From positions 37,149-55,524 of the forward strand of contig MU631609.1 in NCBI GenBank assembly GCA_026770615.1: a stretch of DNA of 18,376 nucleotides, given 5' to 3'. Under the pieces are notes generated by a model. The model was not told the origin of the DNA. It saw only the letters and a program-made list of their open reading frames with translations, and did no database searches. This document shows, one piece after another, positions 1-9,046 of this stretch (position 1 is its first letter; every line of letters starts with the position of its first letter). Source of the DNA: Pavlovales sp. CCMP2436 (Eukaryota > Haptophyta > Pavlovophyceae > Pavlovales). The translations under genes were made by a program, and so were the position numbers.

Positions 1-8
1 GGGCACAC

Positions 9-150
9 TACCGGAGATCCATCGGCACGCGCGGTGGCGCCCAAGCCAGCGCAGCCGACTAAGGCACGCAGCAGGCAATGGGCGACGCAGCGCTCAGACC
101 AGCAAAACATTCAGAACAGTCAGACGCCAGCTTGAATCCCTATTAGTAAT
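9..150 (+). repeat. Dispersed repeat, copy A (about 142 bp)
   Basis: This segment is repeated in inverted orientation at 9656-9797, inside the glycosylase intron. The two copies align without gaps over 142 positions with about 13 mismatches (roughly 91% identity, mostly transitions), and similarity stops abruptly at both ends. A 23-nt core (57-79) recurs at 10900-10922 with one mismatch. I see no open reading frame and no convincing terminal inverted repeats, so a SINE-like or other short non-autonomous element is plausible but unproven. The left flank is only 8 nt, so the true outer end could be truncated by the window edge, although the intronic copy suggests the boundary is real. Confidence 0.8.
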
Positions 151-460
151 ATAAGGTATCACTCAAGTGAGCTTAATCGTCGCTCCTCCGACTAGGGGCA
201 CCCGGGGGATAGAGCTTAATTGTCGGCGCTCGTTACCGCTCAGTGTCGGCGAATGCTACCCGCTACCTCCATACCGCTCTAGCCGCGTCGCTATGCAGTC
301 CGCTCCGCTCTTGCGCTCGCTACAGTAGTCCGAACCCCGCCCCCCCTCATTTTCAAATCTCAATCGGGAAGGAGGGGAGGGGGGGGAGTCTTGCAGCCTC
401 GGCAACGACCAACTTCTCCACTGCTACTTGTCGGTGGCGGCGGCGGCGGAGAAGGCGACC
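151..460 (+). promoter_or_regulatory. Presumed promoter and 5' leader of the C2-domain gene
   Basis: The 310 bases between the dispersed repeat and the first ATG hold no convincing gene. An AT-richer stretch near 145-180 is followed by a C-rich then G-rich tract (about 337-388) and the GC-rich leader. The ATG at 461 has a strong start context (GCGACCATGG). The transcription start cannot be placed. The frame is open upstream to 428 but contains only a TTG there, so 461 is preferred as the start. Confidence 0.35.
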
Positions 461-3400
461 ATGGGCGAGCGAGTCGAGCAGGCGGCCGTGCCCACGCACA
501 AGGCGCACACGTTCAGTCGCGCGCCGCGCACCTCGCCGAGCGGCACCTTTGCCTTCCAGCAGATGACGATGCGCGACAAGCGTCGCGGGGGCAACGCATA
601 CCTCGCGCCCGGCGAGCGCCGAGTGGGCGGGGTGGCTAGGGCTAGCAGGCCCCCACCGGCGGATGCGCTCGAGCCGACCGCCCGCCGCCTCGACGGCATT
701 CATAGGCCGATCGCCTCGGCGCCACCCTCGACCGCGCGCGTGTTGCTGCAGATGCAGCGTGACCAGCTAGCGGTGACAAACGAGCTGGCCGGCGGACTCA
801 AGTCGCTTCAGGCCGAGCTAGCGGCCACACGCGCGGAGAATGAGCAGCTGCGTGCGCTCGCTACGCAGCTGCCGCTCTCGCTCTTCGGCCAGCCGCAGCC
901 GCAAATGCAGCTGCAGCAGCCGCAGGGGCAGCACACACTCTCGCTGTTCGACCTGCAGTGCCACCACCTGCGCAACCGAGACAAGGTGGCGGCCGTCTCC
1001 CACGCCCCCTTTGTCGTCCTGCGCGCCGGCAATGCGGCGGCGCGCACGAGGAGGTGCACGGGCACGCTCAACCCGACGTGGCTCGGTCGCTGCCTCTCGC
1101 TCCCGCTGGGTGGAGGTGTGCACTCCGCGCGGCTGGAGGTCTGGGACTGGACGGCCACCGGCTCGCTCGCACTCGGCCGGGTGGAGGGCTGGCACTTCGA
1201 TCCACCGAGCGAGCGGGCGAGTGCTACCGCCGCCAGCAATGCGGCGATGGTGCAGGCCGCTTGCGCGGGCGCTGTGACTCTTCGTGAGGGCGCGGGCACG
1301 TTCAAGCTGGTGGGCAGCCTGCAGGAAGTGATGCCCGGCGTCTCTCGCATCAGCTTTCGTTGGAAGGTCGAGACGCTGCCGCACGCGCCGGGGAACGCTC
1401 AGCCTCGCCAGCCGCAGCAGCCACAGCAGCCGCAGCCGCAGCAGGCCGCATCGGCGCCGCCGCCCGTCCCGCTCTCCGCCGGTGCCTTCCATCTCAACCC
1501 GCAGGCCGCCGCGCTCGCGCGCGCCTCTGCACCCGAGGACGTGCACTTCGCACGGGCGCGCGCCCTCGAGCTGATGGCAGCGGGCACCGCGCGCACGCAG
1601 CTGCCGCTCGCCGCTACCGACATGACGCCGTCCGCTGTCCTGCGGCTCGGTGCGAGCGGGGCGGACACGCTCGTCGACGATGACGAAGGAGCACCGCCAC
1701 CGCCGGATGCACCGGTCCCCTCCCCCTCGCAGCCGCAGCAGGCGCTTGCACCCGGGCAGGCGCAGCACCCAGCACTGGCCCCAGCGCACGCGCCGCTATT
1801 CTCCCAGCCGGAAGGCGCGCTGGCTGCACCCATCCCTCCTATTCCTCCCATGGCTGCGGGCACGGCGGGCGTCACGTTCGTGCACCATATCCACCACTGG
1901 GCGGAGGACGACTCGCCGCATGCTTCGCTGGCAACCGCCGCTGCTATGCCCCCGGGCAGGCCCCGCGAGCCGGCAGGGCGTGTGCCCGTGGAGCGAGTGA
2001 TACGTATCGACTCAGTGCAGGCGTGCGCCCCGCCCATTGTTCTTTTTAGAATAGTTCATTTAACGTCCTCCGACTTGCAGCCCGAAGGCTCGCTCGACTC
2101 ACACCTAGGCCCCTACTCCACAGCTTCAACTCCCACTCCCAACCCCGACCTCTCTTACCCAACCCCAGCCTCTTTTGACACCCATCCCCCTCGAAACAGG
2201 CGCGCGCGCTGCTGCCAGAGCCGCCCGCCGCCTCGTCGCTCGCGCGCCCGCCCAGCCGCGGCAGGCAACGGGGCGAATTCTACGTACGATCATAATAATA
2301 CGTAATTTAATTTAATAATGTATTCCGCTCGAGACTCCTCGTCGTCGTCGGTTCATAACGGTGAGAATGAAAATGAAAAGAAAAAGAAGATGAAGAAAAA
2401 GAAAAAGAAGATTATTCATAATGATGATAATGATGATAATAGTTCATACGAAAATACTGAGAAATCATTTTCTATAATGATAACAACTTGTGCATCATGT
2501 GTATCACATACAGGTGACGCTGCAGACGGCGGACGGGCTGCGCTCGGCGCAGGGCGAGGTATATTATAATACATAAAATTAGAATACATAATATCAGAAT
2601 GTGTTCTACCTTATACAGTAGAACATGATGTTAGAAGTAGTATACCAAGAGTCTAAATTATATATTTTGACTTTAACATGAAACACCGCCAGCTCGAATC
2701 CCCCTTCATGAATATATTTAGTCGTAATAATATCAAAATATTACAATCGCGATAATAAGATACAATACGCAGATGCTCGACTCAGGGCGAGGTGCGTTTG
2801 TTGTTGTTGGGATTAGGAGACTTTCTTGTTTTTTGCCATGATTGTCATGATGAATATTAGATAACAACTAACAAATAACACACACACAAATATCAGCCCC
2901 GGCCGCTGGACGCGGGCGGCGAGCGGCGCTTGCCGGTCTGGGACACGCCGCTCGAGCTGAGGCTGGCGGACGCGGACACCGACTTCGAGGTGATTTTTAT
3001 TTATTTTATTTTATCATTACCATACTGATGCTAATAATTATTAATAAATGAAAAGAAGACACCGATTTTGAGTTTTTCTTCTCTTCCCTTCCCTTCCTTT
3101 ACATTCCCTTCTCTTCTCTTCGCTTCTCTTATCTTTTTTTTTTTTTTTTTTTTTTACGCCATTATTATGACTGCTACTACTCCTCCTACTCCTACTACTA
3201 ATAATACTCCTATTCTCATTCCTATTTCAATGCTCATCAGGTGGCTGTATGGGAACGTGCGGGTGCGGGCGAGCCGGCGCACTGCGTGGGCAGGACGCGC
3301 GTGCCCGTCGGCGTGGCCTCGGGCGGCGGCGACTTCGAGGTATCACTGTTATTCTTATTACTATTAACACCACCACTACTACAACACCACTACCACCACT

Positions 3401-6217
3401 ACACCACTACTGCTGCTGCTGCTGCTGCTTTCATTAATTATTATATAAATAATAATAACTATAAATTATAATGATTATAATGATAATATTAATAATAATA
3501 ATAATAATATAAAAAAAAAAAAAAATGATGATACGATACTAGTTGCGCCCGCCGCCCTTCGAGAGCCGCTCCGCCGCCACAGCCGCCGCCGGGCGCGCGC
3601 GTGCGGCCGAGCCACCGTTCGTGAGCGTGCAGTGGACACTGCTCTCCGCTCTGCCCGGTAATGCACTTCTCTGTTGTGATTGTGATCATTATGATTGTGA
3701 AGTGTGTTCTTGAAGTGTGAGCGTGCAATGATTGTTGTTGTTGTTGTTGTGTGTTCTTCAAGTGTGAGCGTGCAATGATTGTTGTTGTTGTGTGTTCTTC
3801 AAGTATGCGCGTGCAGTGGACATTGCTCTGCACTGCCCAGTACTGCTCTTCAACTAAACTTCATAATCTTACTTTTATTCTTGTTATCATAAGTATTGTT
3901 TTTATGATGAATATTTTAAATATTATTCGTGTTGTTGTAACCATTCTGATGTGTTATGTTCTTGATCTCGTCAGTGTTAGCATTGTTGGATTTGTTGCTA
4001 TTGTTATTGATATTGTCATTATCATTCTTTTCAGCCCGGCCGACCCGTGCGACGGCCGACGCTGGGGCGGCGCGCGTGCGCGCGGCGAATGCCCCCGCCG
4101 AGGGGCAGCTGCCGTCGCTGCAGCAGCAGCAGCAGCCGCAACAGCCGCCGCCGCCGCCCGCGGCCGAGCCGCTGCCGTCGAGTGCCGATGCGGGCAAAGT
4201 GGCTGTTGCTGCGATGGGGGGCGAGCAGGGGACGGTCGACCTGCTCGACACACCCGGCGGCGCACGCCTCGCCTCCGCCTCGCTTGCGGGCCGCGCGCTC
4301 GACGCACTGCTGCTGCACGCGCAGGCACTCGTCTCCGCAGACACGCCGGTCTCGTTTTTTATACATTTCTTTTTTCAAACAAAATCTAGATTTTTCTTTT
4401 ACCTTTTTTGGGTCATTTTGAATGTTTGTTGTTGTCACTATTCTAACAGGCGCTCGTCTCCTCGCTTGTCGCGCTCTCGGATACGCTCCACTCGGCGCGC
4501 TCGGCCAGCGAGGGGCCCTCGGCCTCGGCGCAGGGCGTAGGTCCACCCAGCGGCGCAGGGCACGCCGCGGACGGGCGCCACCCGGGCGCGCCCGCGGGCC
4601 TGGTGGGGCGCAGGGCGGGGGGCAGCTTTGTCTGTCGTGGGGAGCGCTTTGACGAGCAGGAGCGCCTGGGCGAGCTGGACGAGGACCCACTCGGCGACGG
4701 CGACGGTATATATATGTGTATATATATCTATATCTATATATATATATCTTTTCATAGTGCAGTAGTAAAATTAGTTATAGTAGTAGTAGTTATTGCAGTT
4801 GTATTTGTTGCTTATTGATATCAATACTGCTGTGCTTCTCATCAGGCTCGGTGGCCGCGCTCGTCAGCCTGCGCGCGCAGAACAGACAGCTGCGCGCACG
4901 GCTGCGCGAGCGACTCGGCGACTCCCTTGGCGCGCGCCGGGCGGACGGGTGGCGGGGCGGGGATGACTCGGAGTGGCGCTCGTCTACGCATACAGCGGAC
5001 GATGAGCAACTCGCACGCAGGCTCGCAGGTGATTCTTATGATTGCGATTCTTATGATTGCGAAAAAAAATTAAATGATTCTTTCCTGCACTGTTGTTGCG
5101 ATTCTAACAATTGCTGTTTGCTCTTATTGCAGCGTCCTACACGCACGGGGGCAGCTTTGAGGACCTGGGCGGCACGCTAGAATTCGACGAGCGCTCCGAG
5201 AGCTACGCCGAGCAGCCGGGCTGGGAGGAGGGCGCGGCAGGCGGCACGCGGGAGCTGTGGGAGCCGCAGCCGCCACCTTCAGTGCTGAGCCGGGGCGGAG
5301 TGCCACGGGAGATGGGAGGGCGGGGGGCAGCTGGGACGCAGCCGGCGCAGCAGCAGCTGCAGCAGCAGCAGCGGCCACCGCCGCAACAGCAGCAGCAGCG
5401 GTGGCAGCAGGATGGGGGTGCTGCGCAGTCGCCCGACGATGAGGAGGACGACGTCGAGCTACCGCCGCCGCCATTGCCACCAAAGCGAGCGCCCGGCTAC
5501 GATCGGGCCCCCCCTTACCCGAGGCCGAGCGACGAACAGGCACCGCCGCCGCCTGGTGCGCCCTACTACGCCCCCTCGCCGAGCCCGAGCGATGGAACCG
5601 CCCCCACGCCGCCGCCCCGCGATTGGCAGGACATGCCGTCGCCGCCACCGCCGCCCAAGACCACGCCGAGCCCGCCGCCAACGCCCACGACCACGCCGAG
5701 CCCGCCGCCGCCGCCCTCTGAAACACCGCCGCCGCCCCAGCCGCCAACGCCGGACAACCCGTCACCGCCGCCACCGCCGTCGAGCAGCCAGCAGCCAGCC
5801 ACCCCGGAGCGGCTGCCGCTGCCGCCGCCTCGGGCAGAGCCGCAGGAGCCGCAGGCGGGGGCAGGACCGCCCGCGCACCCGGCACCAGAGCAGGAGCAAG
5901 GCAAGGACGGGATGCACCCGCCGCCGCCCGCCCCGGATGCTGCCGCTGGCGGAGCAGGCGAGGCCGCTCCGCCTGAGGACGCGGAGCAGCCGCCGCCGCC
6001 TCCCGCGATTAGCGTCGCAGCAGCGAGGCAGTCCAGCGCGCCCGATGCCGAGCTCGACGAGGCGCCTTCGCCGCCCGACGGGAGCTTGGACGCGAGTGCA
6101 ACCGGTCTTACTCTGAGCGCGAGCAATCTCAACCTCCTCCGGCCGCAGCCGAGCAACCGCCCGGCGAGGGACAGTACGGGCTCGCGCACGGGCTCCCGCG
6201 CGCAGGAGCTCCTTTGA
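461..6217 (+). CDS. Multi-exon protein with coiled coils, two C2-like domains and a Pro-rich tail (about 1275 aa)
   Basis: Proposed exons are 461-2014, 2200-2283, 2514-2558, 2897-2989, 3241-3339, 3543-3657, 4035-4348, 4450-4705, 4846-5028 and 5133-6217; all join in frame to 3828 nt. Residues 91-137 look like a coiled coil. Residues 158-310 form a C2-like domain (APFVVL, TLNPTW, LEVWDW, then GTFKL and ISFRWKVE). A second C2-like region runs from the end of exon 2 to exon 6 (FYVTLQTADGL, LPVWD, FEVAVWE, VSVQW). Exon 9 holds another short coiled coil, and exon 10 is rich in PPPP runs. C2 folds usually bind membranes or proteins. The two C2-like blocks end in a similar G-x-F-x-L then x-W motif, which recalls the C2 domains of RPGRIP1-type ciliary proteins; that identity is only a suggestion. 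The first donor (2015; 1997 is also in frame) and the weak donor at 4349 are the least certain. Two genes rather than one cannot be excluded. Confidence 0.72.
2775..2791 (+). repeat. Intronic copy of the end of exon 3
   Basis: These 17 bases match the last 17 bases of exon 3 (2542-2558) at 15 positions, and both are followed directly by GT. The copy lies inside the intron at 2559-2896, about 230 bases downstream of the exon. It looks like a relic of a duplicated exon-intron junction. The last six bases (2786-2791) are also bounded by AG and GT and could be a phase-0 microexon. Confidence 0.55.
3058..3072 (+). repeat. Intronic copy of the end of exon 4
   Basis: Fifteen bases match the last 15 bases of exon 4 (2975-2989) at 13 positions. 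The two differences are C-to-T and would be silent (Asp-Thr-Asp-Phe-Glu in both). The copy sits inside the intron at 2990-3240, just before a long pyrimidine tract, and is not followed by GT. Confidence 0.45.
3073..3155 (+). repeat. Polypyrimidine tract ending in a T22 run
   Basis: The intron between exons 4 and 5 contains about 80 bases made almost only of C and T (repeated TTCCC/TTCTC motifs), ending in 22 T residues at 3134-3155. It lies about 85 bases upstream of the acceptor at 3240, so it is longer and further away than a normal pyrimidine tract needs to be. The T run may be mis-sized by sequencing. Confidence 0.85.
3340..3542 (+). repeat. Intron made of trinucleotide repeats
   Basis: This intron is almost entirely low complexity. 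It carries ACC/ACT-type triplets (about 3367-3409), a (CTG)6 run (3410-3427), AAT/ATA triplets (about 3483-3510) and a run of A before the acceptor at 3541-3542. It is flanked by in-frame coding exons, which is why it is read as an intron rather than intergenic sequence. Confidence 0.8.
3703..3842 (+). repeat. Intronic tandem array carrying copies of the exon 6 tail
   Basis: Three units begin at 3703, 3750 and 3791 with the same TGTGTTCTT start, followed by AAGT and a GCGTGCA core. Units 1 and 2 then run into (GTT)n. Unit 3 instead continues as a copy of the exon 6 end: 3811-3842 matches 3627-3660 at about 28 of 34 positions, including the splice junction region. The array lies inside the intron at 3658-4034, so it seems to have grown from a duplicated exon-intron boundary. 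Confidence 0.7.
4706..4748 (+). repeat. TA-dinucleotide-rich intron start
   Basis: The intron at 4706-4845 starts with GTATATATATG and continues as imperfect TA/TATC repeats to about 4748. The GT at 4706 is taken as the donor because exon 8 (ending in phase 1) joins cleanly in frame to exon 9 at 4846. Confidence 0.8.
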
Positions 6218-6526
6218 TAGTGCTTGGTTGTTAAATATATATGTATGAACGTGTACTATTATGTAATTGGATCAGCTAGCGTGCGCATCTATGTTTTTTT
6301 TACCATGGATCTATACCCATCAATATACCGCAAAAATCAGTTCTATACTCGCTTTCATCGCCCGAATGCGCACGCCTAGCGTGCCGACTTAACAACTACT
6401 GCCCAGCCACCCTCGCCCCTGCCCGGCGGCCTCGCAAAAAAAAGCTCGAGGCGTGCGCAGGCCAGCTGCGCCAGCTGCCAGGCGGGGCCGGCGACCAAGG
6501 CGTTGGCCCCGCTAGAAAAAATGCGC
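6218..6526. other. Short convergent 3' region between the C2 gene and NUP58
   Basis: The 309 bases separate two genes whose 3' ends face each other. The left half is AT-rich and holds ATATATATG and a TGTAA at 6262-6266, a possible polyadenylation element for the C2 gene. The right half is GC-rich and would be the 3' untranslated region of the nucleoporin on the minus strand. No gene is visible here. Confidence 0.5.
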
Positions 6527-8529
6527 CTAGCGCCTGCTTGCCGAGGCCTTCTTCTTAGCCCGCAGGTTGGGCTGCTGTGCGGCCGCCGCGCCAAACGGGG
6601 TGGCGCCGAAGGAGGACTGCGCGGCGAGCGGGGTCATGCCGCCGAGCAGGCTGCCGCCCAGCGCGAGCGCGGGCACGGGCGTGGCCGGCGCCCCGAAGCC
6701 GAACCCGCCGGCTCCCCCGAGCGGCGCGGCGGGCGCCGCCGCCGCGACGGGCCCACCGAAGAGCGAGGGGGCGGCTGCCGCGGTGGCGGGCAGCGCGCTC
6801 GCACCTAGTGCGCCGAACGCACCCAACGCGGGCTGCGCCGCCGCCGTTGGCGCGGCCGCGCTCGTTGGCGGCTGCGGCGCCTGAGGGGCCGAGGCAAAGA
6901 CGGGGGCAAATGGGGGGAAGACAGAGCTGAGATGGGGGCGAGGCAGTGAAAGCACGCGTGCGCGGCTGAGGGCGAGCCCCGAGTGCCGACTAGGCTCATG
7001 CGCAGGCGCAAGATCTGCACTAGTTTATTGCCCTTTATCGAGATCGGTGTATCCAGGTAAGCTACCATATGACACGTCATTCCAAAATGGGTACCACCTT
7101 TTGCTTTTGCATTTGCTTGTTGCTTTTTACCTGATTTGCCGCCCACGTAGCGAGGTGTGCGCGAGGGACCCCCGAGTGCCTGTGCTTGTTGGCGATGTGC
7201 GCCTCCTTGGCGTCCGCCTGCAGGGAAGGGGGGCAAGCGAGGCCAAGGGGGGGTCAGCAGGACAGGGAGGGGGTTAGGGCGTGAAGGCAGGGAGAGGGGA
7301 AGGGAGAGGGGGGGGAGGTGAGCGCTGGCGTGCGGGTCGCCATAAGCTGGTCGATGGTCGGGGCCGTCGCGCAGCCCCGCAGCCCCGCAGGCAACACTGG
7401 CTGCCAGCAGCGGCAGCGGCAGAGAAGAGGCAGGGAAAAGGTAGGGGCAGGGGCAGGGCTAGATTAGCGGTTGGCGCACCTCTGCGAAGACATCCCTGCC
7501 CACCCTGCGCGTGTGCTCGCGCCGTAGCACCTCCACCTGCTGATGCGTGCCCGCCACGCTCGCGGTCAGCCCCTCTATGAGTCGCTGCTGCTCCTTGATC
7601 AGCCCCGCAACCTCGAAGATCTCGCCGCCCCCGCCCGCGCCTGCCGCGCAAAACTCGCCGCCGCCGCCCTGTGCCTGCTCGGCGACGGCGAGCAGCTGCT
7701 CAACGGCCAGGACCTGCGCGTGCAGCTCGCCCGCCTGCCGGCGCATAGCCTGCTCCTTGCGCGCAAAGAAGGCGAAGGCGATGTTGGAGCTACCGTCCGC
7801 CGCGCCGAGCGCAAAGTCGGCGCGCCGCCGGAAGGCCTCGTCTGCGTGCCGCGCGTCCGAGACTAGTTGGTCCACCTCCGTCTTGAGCCCGCCCACCACC
7901 TCCTGGTCGCGCCAGAGCTCGCCAGAGAGATGCGTCACGCGCGCCGAGAGCTCGCGCGCGCCCGCACCGATGCGCTCGAGCGCGCCGTCCGTGTCCGCGC
8001 CGTGCGCCGCGAGGATGCCGCCGTTGAACTCGGCGGTGCGCCCTATGAGCTGGTCGAGCTGCTCGAGGAACTGCCTGTGCTCCGCGGGCAGCTTAGCGTA
8101 CGGCGTGTCCAGCGTCACGACGGGCCCTTGCGGGACGGCCGGCGCGAGCTGCACGGCTGGCTGCCCGAACATTGAGGCGCCGCCAAAGCCAGCTGCGGCC
8201 GGTGTGGGCTGCGCGGCCGGCTGCCCGAAGAGCCGCCCGCCGCCGGCGGGTGCGCCAAATAGACCGCCCGCGGAGGGCGCAGGCGTCGCGGCGCCGAACA
8301 ACCCCCCTGGCGCTGGCGTCGCGGTACCAAAAAGTCCCCCAGACACGGCGGGCGCGGGCGTCGTGGCACCGAACAGCCCTGGCGTGGCAGTTGGCGCGCC
8401 GAACAGCCCCCCTGGCGTGGCGGCGGGCGCGCCGAAGAGGCCAGCGGCGGCGGGCTTCACCGCGCTCGCCCCGCCGAAGAGCCCTCCCGTCGACGGTGCG
8501 CCAAAGGGGTTGGCCGTCCCGACAAACAT
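6527..8529 (-). CDS. NUP58: FG nucleoporin, Nup58/Nup45-like (about 496 aa)
   Basis: Exons on the minus strand are 8529-7480, 7217-7131 and 6880-6527, all joining in phase 0. Residues 1-130 carry at least eight x-LFG repeats (GGLFGAP, PGLFGAT, MFGQP). Residues about 140-350 are helical with coiled-coil character, starting at TPYAKLP and ending near GRDVFAE. Exon 2 continues this with ADAKEAHIANKH. Exon 3 is a second FG-rich tail (GGFGFGAP, SSFGATPFG) ending in a basic KKKASASRR. This order of FG repeats, central coiled coil with a DVFE-like motif followed by a basic helix, FG tail and basic C-terminus matches Nup58/Nup45, a member of the Nup62-Nup54-Nup58 channel complex of the nuclear pore. 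The introns are GC-rich and pyrimidine-rich on the coding strand, unlike the AT-rich introns of the C2 gene. The middle exon relies on splice-site consensus and homology to the DVFE-RRAEAKKW region. Confidence 0.8.
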
Positions 8530-9046
8530 CGTCTCCTCGGGCTAGGTGGAGGTGAGGGCGCGAAGCAACAGCGAGCCCCCTTGAGCGATGCGAGCCCGAG
8601 CCGTGCTACGCCGCTGCTGCGGCGTGCAGCTCGATTTTTAAAAGTGATTTAATGCTCGCTTGGAGATTGCGCGGGGGGGGGGTACCCTCCCCAGCTGCCG
8701 GTTCGGCGCCGTGCGGCATTTCATCTCTCTAGATGCTACTTTCAAGATTAGTTACAAAATATCACATCAAACGAGCGACTTCACCCACGCCGTCGTGCTG
8801 TCGAGTGCAGTGCAGTGTGTGTGTTCAGGGTATGGTACAGCCCATGTGCAACGGTCGGCACCCACGTACAGGTGCAGGGCAGCACATTTAAAAACAAGAA
8901 CGACCGAACTTTTGCGTTCGCTGGGCGTAAGTTTTGACATCACGCGAGAGTCCGGCCGCCGCACCTACGCGTACGCGCTCCTCGCCCTCGTCGCGTGCTC
9001 TGCCGCTGCCCGGCCGTCGGCGTTCGCTCGACAGTGCCGTATCGCC
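8530..9046. promoter_or_regulatory. Shared divergent promoter region, NUP58 / Nei glycosylase
   Basis: The two start codons lie 517 bases apart on opposite strands, so both promoters must fit here. The interval holds TTTTTAAAA near 8635, a G9 run near 8674-8682, an AT-richer middle (8720-8770), and TTTAAAAACAAG near 8886. The frame leading into the glycosylase is open from 8660 but has no ATG before 9047. I recognise no defined transcription-factor sites. Confidence 0.45.

Noticed and set aside
57..140. Pol III A- and B-box promoter in the dispersed repeat (tRNA-derived SINE)
   Set aside because: GGCACGCAGCAGG and GCTTGAATCC only loosely fit the boxes and their spacing is unusual; too weak to call.
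818..1789. Long antisense open frame opposite the first C2 exon
   Set aside because: Arg/Gly/Ala-rich, with no recognisable domain; it is a typical shadow frame of GC-rich coding DNA. The same applies to 1399-2037 (-), 5124-5885 (-) and 5412-6116 (+).
2015..2305. Continuation of the first coding frame of the C2 gene to 2305 as an unspliced C-terminus
   Set aside because: The sequence turns AT- and C-rich with no domain, and skipping to the acceptor at 2199 gives an in-frame exon (GEFY) that joins to VTLQTADGL, a C2-like start.
7547..8545. 332-codon plus-strand frame opposite NUP58
   Set aside because: Composition mirrors the nucleoporin codons (Ser/Pro/Ala from FG-repeat codons), and the minus strand has clear FG repeats and coiled coil.
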